Positions 56,240 through 64,000 of a DNA stretch of 64,000 nt are shown piece by piece (position 1 is the stretch's first letter; the number at the start of each line of letters is the position of its first letter). The translations under genes were made by a program, and so were the position numbers. This DNA is from CAZQVN01 sp964596775 (GTDB taxonomy: Bacteria; Eisenbacteria; RBG-16-71-46; JABDJR01; JAWXBZ01), in assembly GCA_964596775.1 (NCBI GenBank), contig CAZQVN010000004.1, forward strand, positions 62,001 to 126,000. The letters are read 5' to 3'. The notes beneath the pieces are model-generated. The model saw only the letters and a program-made list of their open reading frames with translations. It ran no database searches and was not told where the DNA came from.

Positions 56240-56254
56240 GAGATTGGTAATCTC
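56240..56254 (+). promoter_or_regulatory. Small hairpin over the only purine-rich stretch before the next gene
   Basis: GAGATT and AATCTC pair perfectly around GGT, ending 5 nt before the ATG at 56260 and covering most of a GGAG. The GGAG is 17 nt from the start, too far for normal pairing with 16S rRNA. Confidence 0.3.
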
Positions 56255-56259
56255 GATTC

Positions 56260-56835
56260 ATGCGCCGGCAATGGAGACTGCGAGTCCAGGGGGTGGAGCT
56301 GCGGCTGATCCGGTATCTCGAGGCCACTCCGGAAGAGCGCCGCACGACGATTCCGCCGCCGACGATGTGCCGGCTGGTGCGTTCCTGGCTGGCCACGGTG
56401 GAGGTCACCGGGCGGAAGAACTTTCTGAGGAGCCTGCTCGCCGAATCCGCCGGGTCGTATCCCCAGCCGCGCGCCGACCTGGCCGGATCGCTGGCGGCGG
56501 TCGATCGCCTGATCCGACAGGGACGTTTCATAGGCGTGCCGGTGCAGCTCCCCGTGGGCTACGGGATCCTGAAGGAGGGGGCGGAGCCGGCAAACCTGGC
56601 CCCGGTGGAGCCGGTCCGGGAAGAACGGCCAGAGCTGACCTGGGTCGAAATCGAACTGCTGGATCCACAGGGGGAGCCGATCCCCAACGAAGCGTATGCC
56701 CTCACGCTTCCCGACGGCGTGATCCGGACCGGCCGGCTGAACTCCCGCGGCACGGCCCGCGTCGAGGGGATCCCCGCCGGAACCTGCCAGGTTCAGTTCC
56801 CCGGCATCGACGGCCGGGAATGGAGTCCGGCCTAG
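56260..56835 (+). CDS. Protein with VgrG/injectisome-style C-terminal beta domain
   Basis: The 191-residue protein has a helical basic N-terminal half (1-110) with no known motif. The C-terminal 65 residues read WVEIELLDPQGEPIPNE, then LPDGVIRTGRLNSRGTARVEGIPAGTCQVQFP, ending in a W. This is the small beta domain seen at the ends of T6SS/VgrG-associated and phage-like secreted proteins and lytic enzymes. No other injectisome gene lies in the window. It is divergent from the kinase gene. Function unknown. Confidence 0.6.
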   Translation: MRRQWRLRVQGVELRLIRYLEATPEERRTTIPPPTMCRLVRSWLATVEVTGRKNFLRSLLAESAGSYPQPRADLAGSLAAVDRLIRQGRFIGVPVQLPVGYGILKEGAEPANLAPVEPVREERPELTWVEIELLDPQGEPIPNEAYALTLPDGVIRTGRLNSRGTARVEGIPAGTCQVQFPGIDGREWSPA

Positions 56836-56875
56836 CGTTCGCGATCTCTTCACCCGCCGGGTGAAGCGACCCTCA

Positions 56876-57442
56876 TCACCCGGCTCCCGATCCGAGCATG
56901 CAGATCTGCTCGGGGGCGGGCCCCAGAAAGCGCTCCTGGGGGATGCCGAGCTCCGCGGCTGCCCGCCAGTCCTCGATCGTGAACGCGTCGGCGATCCAGT
57001 GGCGGAACAGGGTGCTCATCCTGAGGCCGGCCTCGCCGGCGGCGAAGACGGGTGCGCCGACATCCCTCAGCTCCAGGAACAGCGTGTCGCTCTGCGCGAA
57101 ACGCGCGACGAACCGGCCCGCTCGCTCGGCAAGCCCGGACACGTCGCCCGGCCCCGACAGGGGCCACTCCTCGAGGATCTTGCGGTCCGTCCGGAAGTAG
57201 GCGCGATCGCCGTAGCGGCTTGGCAGCACACCGAACTCGATGGAGGCGCCGGGAGGGTAGAACCGGTCGCCGATGCAGGCGCTCTGGTGGGCGGAAAGGC
57301 GCACGGTCCGGCGCCAGACGACCGTCCCGAAGTCGTCGAGACGGACGCGGGCGGATTCGGCGGCCCCGGCGCCGTCCGGTAAACCGGCAAAAGTCCACCC
57401 GGGGAGGGTCACCAGGAAAAAAAGCAAAATCGCGCGACACAT
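56876..57442 (-). CDS. Small secreted protein of unknown function
   Basis: The 188-residue frame starts with a clean signal peptide (MCRAILLFFLVTLPGWTFAG). The mature part has an aromatic beta-rich centre (DRFYPPGASIEFG, RAYFRTDRKILEEWP) and a helical end with one of the three Cys (QICMLGSG). No family recognised. It is convergent with the preceding small gene and divergent from the haloperoxidase-like gene. Confidence 0.55.
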   Translation of the reverse strand: MCRAILLFFLVTLPGWTFAGLPDGAGAAESARVRLDDFGTVVWRRTVRLSAHQSACIGDRFYPPGASIEFGVLPSRYGDRAYFRTDRKILEEWPLSGPGDVSGLAERAGRFVARFAQSDTLFLELRDVGAPVFAAGEAGLRMSTLFRHWIADAFTIEDWRAAAELGIPQERFLGPAPEQICMLGSGAG

Positions 57443-57522
57443 GAGACATTGAGGCTACGGGGAGCGTTGAGTGGCGTCAAGCGAAGGGCCGGGTCCGGAG
57501 GGGGCAGACCGCGCGGGCGGGC

Positions 57523-57555
57523 GACCGGCCACAATAGAAATGAGAATAGCCGGTC
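57523..57555. promoter_or_regulatory. Inverted repeat in the divergent promoter region
   Basis: GACCGGC and GCCGGTC (7-bp arms) flank a 19-nt AT-rich core. The element sits between two divergent starts (57442 minus, 57661 plus). A TATTAT at 57572-57577 could be a -10 for the plus-strand gene. An operator shared by both genes is plausible. Confidence 0.35.
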
Positions 57556-57660
57556 CCACCCCCTGCTCTGGTATTATTTTCCATCGTATCGTCGCACCTT
57601 CGGGACACCCGATCGGGTGCAAACGGCAATCCCGAGGCGCGACACATCGCGGAGCCAGAC

Positions 57661-59187
57661 ATGAGCAAACGACTGCGTACAATCCTGTGCGCCGGAGCGG
57701 CGATCCTCGTCCTCTCCGGCTGCGGCGACGACCCGGTGACGAAGCCGGGCGGCGGCGATCCCCCCGTTCCGACAGGCAGGAACGTCGTACTCCAGTGGAA
57801 CGACGTGAACCTGCAGGCCATCCGCGACGTGAGGCCCGGTCCGCCGCAGACCGCTCGCGCCCTGGCCATCGTCAGTACCGCGGTCTACGACGCGTGGGCC
57901 GCCTACGACGCCGTGGCCGTGGGCACCCGCCTCGGATCCGATCTGCGCAGGCCGGCCGCCGAGCGGACGCCCGGGCGCAAGAGCAAGGCGATCAGCTACG
58001 CCGCCTACCGCGCGCTCACCGATCAGTATCCGAGCCAGGCCGCCGTGTTCCGGGCCAAGATGGTGGCGCTGGGGTACGACCCGGACGACCAGTCCACCGA
58101 CCGGACGACGCCGGCGGGGATCGGCAACGTGGCCGCCGCGGCGGTGATCGCGTTCCGGAGCGTGGACGGCGCCAACCAGCTGGGCGTCCTCGGCAACGGC
58201 ACCCCCTATTCCGACTACACGGGCTACGTGCCCGCGAACCCGCCCATCCCGGTGGAAACGCCGACGCCGCTGTCGATGATCCCGAACCCGGGTCGCTGGC
58301 AGCCGCTGACGTTCGTCAACCAGGCGGGCGCCACCGTGACACCGTCGTTCATCTGCCCGCACTGGGGTCACGTCGTCCCGTTTGCCATGACCAGCCCGTC
58401 GATGTTCCGGCCGGTACCGCCGGCCGAGTTCGGCAGCGCCGCCTACCGCGCCCAGTGCGAGGAGCTGATCGCCATCAGCGCGAACCTCACCGACGAGCAG
58501 AAGGCCATCGCGGAGTACTGGGCGGACGGCCCGTCCTCGGAGCTTCCGCCCGGCCACTTCAACCTGTTCGCGCAGCTCGTCTCCGCCCGCGACAATCACA
58601 CGCTGGACGACGACGTGAAGATGTTCTTCGCCCTGACGAACGCCGTGTTCGATGCCGGCATCGCCGTCTGGGAGGCCAAGGCCTTCTACGACTACTGTCG
58701 TCCGGTCACGGCCATCCGCTATCTCTACAACGGGCAGACGATCCGCGCCTGGGGCGGGCCGGGGCAGAACAACGTGGAGATCGACGGTGCGGCCTGGAAG
58801 CCGTACCAGCCGACCTGGTTCCCCACGCCGCCGTTCGCGGAGTACACCTCGGGGCACAGCGCGTTCAGTTCCTCGGCCGCCGAGGCCCTCAAGCGGTTCA
58901 CCGGCAGCGACGCGTTCACGTTCAGCTACACGACGCCGCGGCACGGCTTCAAGGCCGAGCCGGGGATCGCGCCGGCGGCGGACGTGACGATCACGTTCAA
59001 CACGTTCTCCGAGGCCGCGGACGAGGCCGGGATCTCCCGGCTCTACGGCGGCATCCATTTCCGTGACGGTGATCGGAGGTCGCGGGTGATGGGACGCCAG
59101 TGCGGCGCCCTGGCCTACGAAAAGGCGCGGAGTCTCTGGGAGGGTCGGGCTTCGGGGCCGGCCAAGACGGATGTCGTGATGAATTAG
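57661..59187 (+). CDS. Vanadium-dependent haloperoxidase-like lipoprotein
   Basis: The 508-residue protein has a lipobox LSGC (residues 18-21). The PAP2/haloperoxidase domain is complete. The vanadate-site residues read K340 and R347 in EAKAFYDYCRPV, S397-G398-H399 in YTSGHSAF, and R460 and H466 in SRLYGGIHF, with the spacing of chloro- and bromoperoxidases. It could oxidise halides with peroxide or act as an acid phosphatase; sequence alone cannot decide. A C-terminal Arg-rich region follows. The ATG lies after GGAG 8 nt upstream. No halogenation pathway genes are adjacent. Confidence 0.85.
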   Translation: MSKRLRTILCAGAAILVLSGCGDDPVTKPGGGDPPVPTGRNVVLQWNDVNLQAIRDVRPGPPQTARALAIVSTAVYDAWAAYDAVAVGTRLGSDLRRPAAERTPGRKSKAISYAAYRALTDQYPSQAAVFRAKMVALGYDPDDQSTDRTTPAGIGNVAAAAVIAFRSVDGANQLGVLGNGTPYSDYTGYVPANPPIPVETPTPLSMIPNPGRWQPLTFVNQAGATVTPSFICPHWGHVVPFAMTSPSMFRPVPPAEFGSAAYRAQCEELIAISANLTDEQKAIAEYWADGPSSELPPGHFNLFAQLVSARDNHTLDDDVKMFFALTNAVFDAGIAVWEAKAFYDYCRPVTAIRYLYNGQTIRAWGGPGQNNVEIDGAAWKPYQPTWFPTPPFAEYTSGHSAFSSSAAEALKRFTGSDAFTFSYTTPRHGFKAEPGIAPAADVTITFNTFSEAADEAGISRLYGGIHFRDGDRRSRVMGRQCGALAYEKARSLWEGRASGPAKTDVVMN

Positions 59188-59310
59188 GGTTTTGACGGAC
59201 GGACGGTGCGACCCATGGTTGTCGCACCGTCCGCATCGTCTCTGAGAATCTCGGTCGGCGAGAGCATGCCGCTGCCGGATGTCGGGGCGGCCCGCCAGGG
59301 TCGTGCCCCC

Positions 59311-59889
59311 CTACCCGAGCCCCGCCACGTCCTTCCTCCGGAAACAGCTCACGATGTGATCGTTGACCATCCCGGTGGCCTGCATGTGCGCGTAGACGAT
59401 CGTCGGGCCGACGAACCGGAATCCCCGCTTCTTCAGATCCTTGCTGATCGTTTCGGACAGCGGCGTCTGGGCCGGCAGGTCCTTCATCGTCACGGGGCGG
59501 TTCTGGATCGGCTTTCCCTTCACGAACGACCAGATGTACGCGTCGAAGCTGCCGAACTCCTTCTGGACGGCCAGGAACGCCCGCGCGTTCGTGACCGCCG
59601 ACTCGACCTTCAGCCGATTGCGGATGATACCGGGGTCCAGCATCAGCCTTTCGATTCGGGCCTCGTCGAACCGGGCCACCTTCTTCGGGTCGAAACCGGC
59701 AAACGCCTTCCGGTACCCCTCGCGGCGCTTGAGGATCGTGATCCACGACAGCCCGGCCTGCGCCCCCTCGAGGATCACGAACTCGAAGAGCTTCCGGTCG
59801 TCGTGAACGGGGACGCCCCACTCCTCGTCGTGATAGCGGACGTAGATCGGATCGGTGCCGGCCCAGGGGCAGCGCTGGAGCGTCTTCAC
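59311..59889 (-). CDS. tag: 3-methyladenine DNA glycosylase I
   Basis: The 192-residue enzyme matches Tag. It removes N3-methyladenine from alkylated DNA. Zinc ligands C7 and H20 (QRCPWAG, YHDEEWG) pair with the C-terminal NDHIVSC. The catalytic-pocket motif LEGAQAGLSW is intact. The GTG start has GGGAGG 5 nt upstream and overlaps the methyltransferase stop (GTGA). The longer open frame upstream is a shadow. Confidence 0.95.
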   Translation of the reverse strand: MKTLQRCPWAGTDPIYVRYHDEEWGVPVHDDRKLFEFVILEGAQAGLSWITILKRREGYRKAFAGFDPKKVARFDEARIERLMLDPGIIRNRLKVESAVTNARAFLAVQKEFGSFDAYIWSFVKGKPIQNRPVTMKDLPAQTPLSETISKDLKKRGFRFVGPTIVYAHMQATGMVNDHIVSCFRRKDVAGLG

Positions 59890-60599
59890 GGTTTCCTCCC
59901 GGCCCGCGCGAACGCGGCGTCCTCGGTCTTCCGCCAGTACCAGCGACGCAGCCGGGTGGCCAGCGTCTTCTGGTCCTCCGGCGTGCGGCTGAAGTTCTCG
60001 ACCTCGTCGGACCCGTGACGCAGGCCGTTCGTGAAACCGCCGGTCCGGTCCACCATCCGGTTCGGATGCCGTCCGGCTTCCGCCTCGTGCTTGAGGAAGA
60101 CGGCCACGAAATCGTTCCAGTGCCCTCCCGACCGGACACCGGTGAACGACTCGAGAGCGAGCGGGTGCAGCGCGTTCCGCCGCGCCCAGGTCACCAGCGC
60201 CCGGGCGCTGTCCGGGTAGAAACGCCAGCAGTCCACCGGCCAGCGGTGGAAGTCGCCGTTCGAGGGAACATTGAGATAGAACAGGCCGTCCGGTTTCATC
60301 ACCCGGAGTATTTCGAGAAAGACAAGCCAGAACATCTCCGAGTGCTCGAAGCAGGAACTGCTGACCACTATGTCGGCCGACCCGTCCTCGAGAGGAAGCG
60401 CGTAGGGATCGTCCATCACCAGGTCCACGCCCTTGCCGGCGACGAAGTCGAGCCCGGTGTAGCGGCATCGCTCCGGGGCCACGTCGCGCAGCGAGCCGTT
60501 GACGTCCTGCGACCCGATTTCGACGATCGCGGGGTTTTCGAACGCCGTCGCGTAGGTTTCGAAGAAGAGACGGGCGTGACTCAGCGCACTCGGGTGCAT
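59886..60599 (-). CDS. Class I SAM-dependent methyltransferase
   Basis: The 237-residue protein has a Rossmann methyltransferase fold. Motif I reads IVEIGSQDVNGSLRD, motif II has the acidic VDLVMDDPYALPLEDGSAD, and the post-motif region reads CFEHSEMFWLVFLEILRVMKPDG. The substrate is unknown; the layout resembles enzymes that act on surface sugars or small molecules. It overlaps tag by 4 nt, so the two are co-translated. Confidence 0.8.
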   Translation of the reverse strand: MHPSALSHARLFFETYATAFENPAIVEIGSQDVNGSLRDVAPERCRYTGLDFVAGKGVDLVMDDPYALPLEDGSADIVVSSSCFEHSEMFWLVFLEILRVMKPDGLFYLNVPSNGDFHRWPVDCWRFYPDSARALVTWARRNALHPLALESFTGVRSGGHWNDFVAVFLKHEAEAGRHPNRMVDRTGGFTNGLRHGSDEVENFSRTPEDQKTLATRLRRWYWRKTEDAAFARAGRKP

Positions 60600-60898
60600 T
60601 ACGGACCGTCCGGTGCCGGTCGGCCACCGCCCGCGGACTCGTGCTGCCCGACAGGTTTGATTTCGAACTTCATGTCGATGGCCTTCCTGGTTCAGCGGGA
60701 ATCGAGTGCGACCCGGTGCGCGGACCCGGCCGGCACTCCGGCGCCGGATCGCCGGCGTGGCCGGGAAACAGGTTCCGCCCCGGTTCGTCGTCCGCGCATG
60801 ATAGGCCGCCCCGGCCCGGCGGCCAACGATTTTGTGCCGGGCGTCGCGATCCCCCGCCGGTTGTCCGACCCCTTCCCCGCTGATAAACTCCCCCGCCT

Positions 60899-61951
60899 AT
60901 GAAACGCACCCACAACATCGCGGTACTGGCCGGAGACGGCATCGGACCGGAAGTCACGCGGGAAGCCCTGCGCGTTTTCAACGCCGCGGGGGAAGCGCAC
61001 GGCTTCTCGGCCAACGTCACCGAGTATCCGTTCGGCACCGACTACTGGCTGGATCACAAGGAAGTCTTTCCCGAATCGGCGTTCCAGGAAATTCAGAAGG
61101 CCGACGCCATCTATCTCGGCGCCATCGGCGACCCCCGGGCTCCGGTCGGCCTCATCGAGCGCGGCATCATCGGCCGGCTCCGCTGGGACCTCGACCTGTA
61201 CGTGAACCTCCGCCCGATCAAGCTGTACGACGCGCGGTTCTGCCCGCTCAAGGACAAGACCCCCGCCGACGTGGACATGGTGATCGTCCGCGAGAACACC
61301 GAGGACGCCTATGTGCACAAGCCGGAGTTCACCGACCAGGGCGGCCCGGAGGAGACGGCGTCGCAGCCGATGCGCTACACCCGCAAGGGCACCGAGCGGA
61401 TCATCCGCTACGCCTTCGAGGTGGCCCGGACGCGGAAGCGGAAGGAACTGCTGCTCATCGACAAGGCGAACGCCGTGCGGGCGCAGGACATCTACACGCG
61501 CGTCTTCGCCGAGGTGGCCAAAGAGTATCCGGATATCAGGACGGATCACGCCTACATCGACGCCGCCTGCATGTGGATGGTCAAGAACCCGGAATGGTTC
61601 GACGTGGCCGTCACCACGAACCTGTTCGGCGACATCATCACCGACCTCGGCGCGATGATCCAGGGAGGCATGGGGATCGCCGCCAGCGGCAACATCCATC
61701 CCGGCAAGCTCGGCCTGTTCGAGCCGATCCACGGTTCGTTTCCGAAGGCCGCGGGACAGAACACGGCCAACCCGATCGCGGCGATCATGGCCGCGTCGAT
61801 GATGCTCGATTATCTCGGGGAGAAGCCCGCCGCGGCGGCGGTGGAGAGCGCGGTGGCAAGCCTGCTGACCTCGGGCGACGTGACGTCGCTCAAGGCCGGC
61901 GCGCACGCCACCGACGAACTCGGTTCGATGGTGCTGAAACGGCTCGGTTGA
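60899..61951 (+). CDS. leuB: 3-isopropylmalate dehydrogenase-type beta-decarboxylating dehydrogenase
   Basis: The 350-residue enzyme has the family start (AVLAGDGIGPEVTREAL), substrate arginines in LRWDLDLYVNLRPIKLY, catalytic DKANAV and metal-site Asp in NLFGDIITDLGA. The overall pattern (VRENTEDAY, TRKGTERIIRYAFEVA) suits the branch usually called LeuB that oxidises 3-isopropylmalate in leucine synthesis. The adenosine loop reads HGSFPKAAGQ, with K283 where NAD-specific IPMDH has Asp. That, and the ENTED motif, leave isocitrate or another 2-hydroxyacid possible. No other leucine genes are adjacent. There is no clear ribosome-binding site. Confidence 0.8.
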   Translation: MKRTHNIAVLAGDGIGPEVTREALRVFNAAGEAHGFSANVTEYPFGTDYWLDHKEVFPESAFQEIQKADAIYLGAIGDPRAPVGLIERGIIGRLRWDLDLYVNLRPIKLYDARFCPLKDKTPADVDMVIVRENTEDAYVHKPEFTDQGGPEETASQPMRYTRKGTERIIRYAFEVARTRKRKELLLIDKANAVRAQDIYTRVFAEVAKEYPDIRTDHAYIDAACMWMVKNPEWFDVAVTTNLFGDIITDLGAMIQGGMGIAASGNIHPGKLGLFEPIHGSFPKAAGQNTANPIAAIMAASMMLDYLGEKPAAAAVESAVASLLTSGDVTSLKAGAHATDELGSMVLKRLG

Positions 61952-62092
61952 CCGTCGAAGCGCCGGTGCTTATCGGGGAGCCGAAACGCGCCTGCCTCCC
62001 GCGCCTGTGCCGTCGATTTTTTATGGAATCAGACTCCATTTCCGGACCGCGTCATTGGCGGAAACTATCCCGAAGATTGCTGAAAAGATGCT
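61952..62092. other. Gap between leuB and the small RNA promoter
   Basis: The 141 nt contain a 5-bp inverted repeat (ATGGA/TCCAT, 62023-62039) directly after a T6 run, in the wrong order for a plus-strand terminator. No gene seen. Confidence 0.4.
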
Positions 62093-62120
62093 TTGACAGT
62101 GTCCGACTCCCTGATAGAAT
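62093..62120 (+). promoter_or_regulatory. Sigma-70-type promoter of the small RNA
   Basis: TTGACA at 62093-62098 is a perfect -35 element. A 16-nt spacer leads to TAGAAT at 62115-62120, one change from the -10 consensus. The predicted start is near A62127. Consensus elements this good are striking in so GC-rich a genome. Confidence 0.7.
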
Positions 62121-62126
62121 CTCTGC

Positions 62127-62206
62127 ACCGCCGCGCTCCGGGAGGTTTTCCTCCCCTAGGTCTTCTCTCAGCGGCCGAGAAGACGGAGCCGGCGGCCTTT
62201 TTTTTT
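62127..62206 (+). ncRNA. Structured small RNA, three-way junction with terminator tail
   Basis: The predicted 80-nt transcript folds into a closing stem of 12 bp (62128-62133 with 62190-62195; 62135-62140 with 62184-62189; C62134 bulged). A 5-bp hairpin with a UUUU loop follows (62141-62145/62150-62154), then a 6-nt junction CCUAGG (62155-62160) and a 7-bp hairpin with a 9-nt loop (62161-62167/62177-62183). A U9 run (62198-62206) lies 2 nt past the closing stem. The outer stem plus U9 serves as terminator. No coding frame fits. It does not match the core motifs I know of 6S, SRP, tmRNA or RNase P RNA, and it has no downstream gene on this strand, so a leader is unlikely. Confidence 0.65.
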
Positions 62207-62396
62207 GCCCGGCGCAGAGTCTGCGCCCCCCGGCCTCGCTCCTCTTGATGCACCCTTCCCGCTGAGCGGCTCCCGGCCGTCCCCCGATATGGCCTTTCCG
62301 ATACCGGCACCCCTTCAAGCATGGCACGATAAATTCAACTTCCGCTTCCCCGGAAGGCTCCGCCCGGTTGCCGGGGGGCCTCCGCTGCCGTCCGCT
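62207..62396. other. Gap between the small RNA and the pseudouridine synthase gene
   Basis: It contains a near-perfect palindrome (GGCGCAGA-g-TCTGCGCC, 62211-62227) right after the U tract. On the minus strand this would be followed by A9, so it is not a terminator for the synthase transcript. No gene seen. Confidence 0.4.
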
Positions 62397-64000
62397 TCAG
62401 AACGGGGCCGGGTCGGTGACGGTGATCCGGCGACCGTCGAGATTCAGGAACGACAGCGACTCCGCGTGGAGCATCAGCCGCCCTCCCGGGGAGCCGTAGA
62501 GACGGTCGCCGACGATCGGCGCGGCGAGCCCGTCGGCGTGCGCGGCGTGCACGCGCAGCTGGTGCGTCCGACCCGTCCGCGGAAACAGCGCCACCCTTGT
62601 CCGCCCGCCGTCCCTCTCCAGGACCTTCCAGTCGGTGACCGCCTCGCGCCCGTGCACGAAATCCACGACCTGGCGGGGTCGCTGGTCCACGTCGAGCCGG
62701 TGAGGGAGCGCGATCGTCCCCCGGTCCCCCGGCGGCGACCCCTCGATCCAGGCGATGTAGCGTTTCTTCACCGTTCGGTTCACGAACTGCTCCTGCAGCG
62801 CCCGGTAAGCGTCTTCGTCCAGCGCGGCGAGGATCACGCCGGACGTGTCGAGGTCGAGACGGTGGACGAGCATCACGCGTTCCGCCTTCGGATGGCGTTC
62901 GGCCAGTCGCGCCTGCACGGAGTCGGCAACCGTTTCGTCCCGGGCGGGCACGGAGAGCATTCCGGAGGGCTTGGACACCGCCACCACGCGGTCGTCCTCA
63001 TATAATGTGGGAAGAGCGTCCGCGGGCAGGTCCTCCGGCTTCCAGGTCCTCCTCGGAGCCGTATCGATTCCTTCGAGCAGAAACGGGAGTATCGGTCCGC
63101 ACTTCGGCGCGCAGGCCGGATAGAAGGTCCCCTCCACCCGGCCGCCGCCCGGCGGGGGCGGCCCCCACCAGAATTCGGCCATCGCCAGCGGCGTGACCCC
63201 TGCGCGGCGGGCCTCCGTCAGCAGTTTCGGCGCGGCGCAGTCCCCCGCGCCCCACGGGGGTTCGCCGGGCGCGAACAGGGCGCGGAGCGACGTCGTCACC
63301 CCGCGGGCATTCGTCAGCCGGTAGGTGTCGTGCAGTTCCCTGATGACGCGCCGCGAAATCATCCGGCGCAGGCGTTCCATGGCCGCGAGCCGTTGTTCGA
63401 GGCGGAGCCCCCGCGTGGCCGCCCGGTGCCCGGCGCGGAGCAGCGCATCGAGCCTTCGGCGCTCGATATCCTCCTGCCGGCTTTCGTTGTCGAGGAGGCG
63501 CCGTGCCGCGCGATCGCCCTCCGTCAGTGCGGCACGCTCGCGGTGTCGCCGGTCCCGGCGTTCGCGGGCGTCTTCCTTCATGGCGGCGCGCCGGGCGGCA
63601 AACGCGGCGTCGATGCCGGCGCGCGCGCGCCGCTCGTCGCGGAACGCCGCGCTGCGGGCCAGGGCCTCGATCCGCTCCGACAGCGACCGGATCGGCACGT
63701 CGAAGCGGGGTTCGATCACCAGCCGGTCCTTCGTGTCGAACAGCGGCGGCGCCCAGCCGGGCACCTCCCAGGCGCCGTCGAGCAGGCCGGAGAACGCCCG
63801 GATCACTCCAACCCTGCCGTCCGGCGCCGTCACGACCAGGACGCCGAACATCTTCCCCCCTTCCGGCCGGTTCAGCACATCCACGGAGATGCCGGGGGCG
63901 ACCGCGCCGGCGCGGAACTCCGCCATGAGTTCCGCCGCCGCGGCCCGGGCGAGCGGGTGCGGCTCCACGTCGTCGAACGGACTCGGGAACGGATGCGGAA
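62397..64000 (-). CDS. RluA-family pseudouridine synthase, long form (5' end outside window)
   Basis: At least 523 residues are visible. The catalytic Asp lies in MLVHRLDLDTSGVIL. Other RluA signatures are VVAVSKPSGMLSVP, RTGRTHQLRVHAAH and IVGDRLYGSP. A long N-terminal part (about 1-260) includes a charged coiled coil (about 130-205), as in the larger RluA relatives that modify tRNA or 23S rRNA. The GTG at 63968 is the first start in the track, but the frame stays open to the window edge and its residues (FPSPFDDVEPHPLARAAA) fit the usual N-terminus, so the real start is outside. Confidence 0.9.
   Translation of the reverse strand, partial: PHPFPSPFDDVEPHPLARAAAAELMAEFRAGAVAPGISVDVLNRPEGGKMFGVLVVTAPDGRVGVIRAFSGLLDGAWEVPGWAPPLFDTKDRLVIEPRFDVPIRSLSERIEALARSAAFRDERRARAGIDAAFAARRAAMKEDARERRDRRHRERAALTEGDRAARRLLDNESRQEDIERRRLDALLRAGHRAATRGLRLEQRLAAMERLRRMISRRVIRELHDTYRLTNARGVTTSLRALFAPGEPPWGAGDCAAPKLLTEARRAGVTPLAMAEFWWGPPPPGGGRVEGTFYPACAPKCGPILPFLLEGIDTAPRRTWKPEDLPADALPTLYEDDRVVAVSKPSGMLSVPARDETVADSVQARLAERHPKAERVMLVHRLDLDTSGVILAALDEDAYRALQEQFVNRTVKKRYIAWIEGSPPGDRGTIALPHRLDVDQRPRQVVDFVHGREAVTDWKVLERDGGRTRVALFPRTGRTHQLRVHAAHADGLAAPIVGDRLYGSPGGRLMLHAESLSFLNLDGRRITVTDPAPF

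Noticed and set aside
62052..62327. Minus-strand 91-codon frame over the small RNA
   Set aside because: Arg/Gly-rich low-complexity product with no start signal; the region is better explained by the plus-strand RNA.

Overview
The window is GC-rich (roughly two thirds G+C by eye) and densely coded. It comes from a diderm bacterium: it has RND efflux pumps, a TonB-dependent receptor, lipoproteins, a TRAP transporter and many secreted beta-rich proteins. Several secreted proteins end in a FlgD-like or Por-like C-terminal domain (G-V/I-Y-F/L-x-R followed by a short strand). That ending, with the CBM9/DUF5916 protein and the long WD40-like lipoprotein, suggests an uncultured FCB-group or Eisenbacteria/Gemmatimonadota-type lineage. 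This placement is inference from protein style; the window has no rRNA or tRNA.

Layout. 1-4.5 kb: the end of a membrane protein, a terminator, a large secreted Asp-box protein and a small secreted protein. 4.6-6.8 kb: a lower-GC block with an intact secreted repeat protein, a 5'-truncated DNRLRE-type gene fragment abutting a 44-nt GA microsatellite, and a possible second remnant. 6.8-14.3 kb: an RND operon with one adaptor and two permeases. 14.5-17.9 kb: an S9 peptidase and a divergent AAA/DUF4143 ATPase behind an AT-rich palindrome.

17.9-26.4 kb is a signalling island. A sigma-54 activator with an intact GAFTGA motif sits upstream of a near-consensus -24/-12 promoter. That promoter points into a tight run: WD40-like lipoprotein, small membrane-anchored protein, histidine kinase with a His-rich insert, response regulator, SpoIIE-type phosphatase. 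26.5-29.1 kb holds a GT39 mannosyltransferase-like/TPR fusion and a GGQ ribosome-rescue factor.

29.2-37.4 kb is a TRAP uptake locus. The substrate-binding Tat-lipoprotein gene is separated from the permease genes by tryptophanase, a cadherin/PKD surface protein and an MFS exporter. 37.6-45.5 kb: DUF4332 protein, persulfide-dioxygenase/rhodanese fusion, CBM9/DUF5916 outer-membrane protein, deoxynucleoside kinase, secreted endonuclease I and a lipocalin-like partner. 45.7-56.1 kb: a TonB receptor coupled to a large secreted partner, convergent with a Ser/Thr kinase-STAND-TPR protein and a lipoprotein. 56.2-64 kb: an injectisome-style beta-domain protein, a vanadium haloperoxidase-like lipoprotein, a SAM methyltransferase, 3-methyladenine glycosylase, an isopropylmalate dehydrogenase, and an RluA-type pseudouridine synthase cut by the window end.

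The observations I value most are an apparently unannotated ~80-nt structured RNA at 62127-62206, with its own sigma-70-like promoter, a three-way junction and a U9 tail; the sigma-54 island; and the truncated gene at the GA microsatellite. Starts were moved from the longest ORF where a signal peptide, ribosome-binding site or gene coupling argued for it.
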